Shown: positions 6,033 through 7,966 of the stretch, in pieces
Layout of the letters: every line of letters begins with the position of its first letter
Position numbering within the stretch: position 1 is the stretch's first letter
Assembly (NCBI GenBank): GCA_910578605.1
Contig: CAJTQG010000065.1
Coordinates: 1 to 7,966, forward strand
DNA from: an uncultured Lachnospiraceae bacterium
Lineage (GTDB): Bacteria > Bacillota > Clostridia > Lachnospirales > Lachnospiraceae
DNA: 7,966 bases
Direction: 5' to 3'
The notes under the pieces: generated by a model
The model's input: the letters and a program-made list of their open reading frames with translations, nothing else
Database searches by the model: none
Told to the model about the DNA's origin: nothing
Program-made: the position numbers and the translations under genes

Positions 6033-6687
6033 CCTTTACATACAGTATTCTATCTGCTACTTTGGCAATATCATGATTATGAGTAATTAGCAAAACTGTT
6101 CTGCCATATTCTTTTGATATTTCCCACAATATTTTAATAACCTCCTGACTATTTTTGCTATCCAAATTGCCTGTCGGTTCATCTGCTAATATCAATTTCG
6201 GCTCTGTTGCCAATGCCCTGCCTATCGCCACTCTTTGCTGCTGCCCGCCCGATAACTGTGATGGAAAATGCTGTTTCCTTTTCTCCAGTCCCAATTTATT
6301 TATAATACTATCTATTTTCTTTCTATCCGGCTTATTATGCCCTAATGAAATGGGAAAAATTATATTTTCCTCAACGGTTAATTCCTGAATCAAATTAAAG
6401 GATTGAAAAATAAAACCTATGTTTTCTCTTCTAAATACTGCTTGCTGATCCAGTGTCATCTCTCTTTGTTCTATCCCATCAATTACTATTTTTCCGTTGG
6501 TCGGTCTGTCTAACATCCCTACAATATTAAGTAAAGTACTTTTTCCAGAACCCGATTCACCTATAATAGCAATAAATTCCCCTTTGTGTACTGAAAAACT
6601 TACATGATTCAGTGCCTTTACCTCACTATCCCCCGAACCATATATTTTATCGACATTCTCCATTTCCAAAATATAATTATCCGCCAT
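6007..6687 (-). CDS. ABC transporter ATP-binding protein (MacB/SalX type)
   Basis: A 226-residue ATPase with all motifs intact: Walker A GESGSGKST (43-51), Q-loop in FIFQSFN, signature LSGGQQQRVAIGRAL, Walker B LILADEPTGNLD and H-loop in LLITHNHD. The LADEPTGNLD form is typical of the MacB/LolD/SalX/BceA group, which pairs with FtsX-type permeases like the next gene. The ATG at 6687 is chosen because GGGGAGGAAAG lies about 6 bases upstream; the TTG at 6705 would start within that ribosome site. The start overlaps the end of the maturase frame by 11 bases, and the end overlaps the permease, so the three are translationally coupled. It probably powers export of, or immunity to, the peptide made by the maturase and AgrB. 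Confidence 0.93.
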   Translation of the reverse strand: MADNYILEMENVDKIYGSGDSEVKALNHVSFSVHKGEFIAIIGESGSGKSTLLNIVGMLDRPTNGKIVIDGIEQREMTLDQQAVFRRENIGFIFQSFNLIQELTVEENIIFPISLGHNKPDRKKIDSIINKLGLEKRKQHFPSQLSGGQQQRVAIGRALATEPKLILADEPTGNLDSKNSQEVIKILWEISKEYGRTVLLITHNHDIAKVADRILYVKDGCVSERR

Positions 6688-7633
6688 AGCAACTTTCCTC
6701 CCCAAACAAATACTTTTTGTCTATATCAGTTAAAGAAATATATATTTTTAATGCTTGTTCCGTTAAAAACTTTTGCAATTTGCAATTACATTCTGCCGGT
6801 ATATTTATATTTTTCATTAACAAAAGATTATCATGCATACATCCTCCAGAGCATATAGACTGACATATACAATATTTACATTTTTCCGGAATTTTATATA
6901 ATTGATTATATATCACATCATGTTCAAATACATTAGTGGAAACATCCCCCATGCAAAACTCCTTATCACCCACAAATCGATGACATGGATATATATATCC
7001 ATCAATATCTATAGATATTGCTTTAAAACCTGCTGCACAATAAACATTTCTCTTCTTTCCTTCATGAATTTCTCTTAAAATACTATATAGATTATGTCTT
7101 GCAATACACTCTTTATATTTATGCTCTAATAATAATTTTTCAAACTCTTCGCAATATAAAAAATAATTTTCGATTATTTTTTCAAAATCATTTTCCTTTA
7201 ACATATTATTTGCTGGTGCCAAATGTACATATGCAAATCCTTCCTCCAACAAATGTGTAACATTTTCACTAACATTCAAACCAGCAGGTGTAATTGTACC
7301 CCTTGCTCCTACAACCATCTTATCTTGTAAGGCTTTTGCACCTTCAAGTATTCTAGAATACGCACCTCTTCTATGAATATCAAACCGATTTGCATTAGTT
7401 ACACTTTCTATTCCATCTATACTAACCTGCACTAAAAAATTATTTTCTCTTAAAAACTGTACTATTTCATCGTCCGTAATTGTTCCATTAGTTGTTATGC
7501 TATAATGAGTTTTTTTATTATATAATATATCTTTTTCTTTACAATACCCCACCGAACGCTTTATTACTTCAAAATTTATTAAAGGTTCTCCTCCAAAAAA
7601 AAGAATTACAATATCTTTTGTGTTTCTAAATTC
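6677..7633 (-). pseudogene. Radical SAM/SPASM peptide maturase, 5' end missing
   Basis: The open frame has 318 codons after a TAG at 7634-7636. It starts inside a radical SAM domain: GGEP at 7583-7594, which binds the SAM amino group in this superfamily, then the TTNG and SIDG strands of the barrel. The C-terminal part is a classic SPASM domain. It has a Cx12Gx4C block (7039-6983, ending DGYIYPC, then HRFVGD and MGDV, as in SCIFF/Cys-rich peptide maturases) and a Cx2Cx5Cx3C block (6880-6839) with a further Cys about 16 residues on. The CxxxCxxC that holds the catalytic 4Fe-4S cluster should lie about 80-100 residues before GGEP and is absent. No ATG/GTG/TTG with a ribosome site precedes GGEP; the first usable start (GTG at 7552) would lose GGEP too. 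The enzyme should be inactive. Relatives cross-link Cys residues in small peptides. Confidence 0.85.
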
Positions 7634-7922
7634 CTACATTATCATCACATTGTAATATTTTAATTCCCATCAATGCGATAAACAGAGTAATGAAAGAAAG
7701 AAAATAGCATCTTATGGGAGTATCCGCATGATACCCACCTGCATATTTTCTTAATGCACTAAAGCAAAATAAAAAAAATATACTTTGCCATACTATACCC
7801 AACAGATACCCCGCCATTATTGTAACTATGGTGCTTATAGATATAACTATACTTCTTCTAATACCATAATTTATGATTTCCTCTCGCTCTTCTTCTGACA
7901 GTTGCTCAATCTGAATACTCAT
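7626..7922 (-). CDS. AgrB-like peptide-processing membrane protease, C-terminally truncated
   Basis: AgrB proteins are membrane cysteine endopeptidases that cut AgrD-type pro-peptides and help form the cyclic thiolactone/lactone signal. The 98 residues here include a charged N-terminus (EQLSEEEREEI), two hydrophobic segments (about 23-43 and 45-56), and the RKYAGGYHADTPIRC block. In that block His65 and Cys72 sit seven apart, matching the catalytic His77/Cys84 spacing of Staphylococcus aureus AgrB. A third hydrophobic segment (74-90) follows, then the frame ends at TAG 7626-7628. Family members are about 190-200 residues, so about half is missing. The end coincides with the first bases of the maturase remnant. 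The ATG at 7922 follows AAGGAAG and starts 2 bases after the stop of the upstream AgrD-like tail. It is unlikely to work without the other helices. Confidence 0.82.
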   Translation of the reverse strand: MSIQIEQLSEEEREEIINYGIRRSIVISISTIVTIMAGYLLGIVWQSIFFLFCFSALRKYAGGYHADTPIRCYFLSFITLFIALMGIKILQCDDNVGI

Positions 7923-7924
7923 CT

Positions 7925-7966
7925 TTAAAACTTCCTTAATTTTTTTACCGCCTTAGGTATCTCTGG
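7925..7966 (-). CDS. Probable AgrD-like cyclic lactone peptide precursor, last 13 codons (5' partial)
   Basis: Reading leftward from the window edge, one frame gives PEIPKAVKKLRKF and a TAA at 7925-7927, two bases before the agrB start. The Pro-Glu-Ile-Pro tail followed by a basic LRKF end resembles the C-terminal recognition tail of clostridial AgrD pro-peptides, which AgrB removes. AgrD genes commonly neighbour agrB. The signal core and leader lie outside the window. The 13 residues are too few for certainty; another frame or another protein's end is possible. Confidence 0.5.
   Translation of the reverse strand, partial: PEIPKAVKKLRKF

Noticed and set aside
6677..7552. Annotating the maturase as a complete gene from the GTG at 7552
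   Set aside because: Clear radical SAM coding (GGEP) continues upstream of this GTG in the same frame, and there is no ribosome site before it. It is an internal codon of a truncated gene.
1..7966. CRISPR array, tRNA or rRNA genes
   Set aside because: No regularly spaced repeats and no recognisable tRNA or rRNA sequence were seen on either strand.

Overview
The window joins two DNA segments of different origin. Bases 1 to about 2,760 are fairly GC-rich, read entirely on the + strand, and carry genes typical of integrative conjugative elements of gut Firmicutes (Lachnospiraceae-like: strong AGGAGG ribosome sites, DUF6133-type small membrane protein, zinc-finger protein, small sigma-factor-like protein). 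Bases from about 2,780 to the end are clearly AT-rich, read entirely on the - strand, and form one tightly packed operon. The host is therefore most likely a low-GC clostridial gut bacterium carrying a conjugative element. This is inferred from composition and gene content, not from a marker gene.

Conjugative-element segment, left to right: the C-terminal end of a TadC/GspF-like membrane protein; a 200-base gap with two consecutive hairpins; a 34-residue membrane micro-protein; a DUF6133-like 73-residue membrane protein; a 118-residue protein of unknown function followed by a terminator-like hairpin; a 138-residue zinc-finger protein; a 185-residue sigma-70-like protein; and a 93-residue protein that appears to stop early where the DNA composition changes.

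Between 2,782 and 3,030 lies a non-coding segment. It has a good + strand promoter match (TTGTCA, 18 bases, TATAAT) and, just downstream, a 120-base nested palindrome (11 bp + 9 bp + 5 bp stems).

The - strand operon, in transcription order (right to left), is: the last 13 codons of a probable AgrD-like pro-peptide (7,925-7,966); an AgrB-like peptidase that keeps its His/Cys pair but is cut to 98 residues; a radical SAM/SPASM peptide maturase lacking its N-terminal part with the CxxxCxxC cluster site; an ABC ATPase; an 8-TM FtsX/MacB-type permease; and a secreted protein with a DUF6973-like motif set. The AgrB and maturase remnants abut within about 20 bases, so a deletion (real or an assembly artefact) has probably removed the second half of agrB, the start of the maturase gene and whatever lay between. 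The intact version would be a peptide-signal or RiPP-like system that combines an Agr-type cyclic peptide cassette with a radical SAM maturase, a dedicated ABC transporter and a secreted partner. This combination is the most interesting part of the window.
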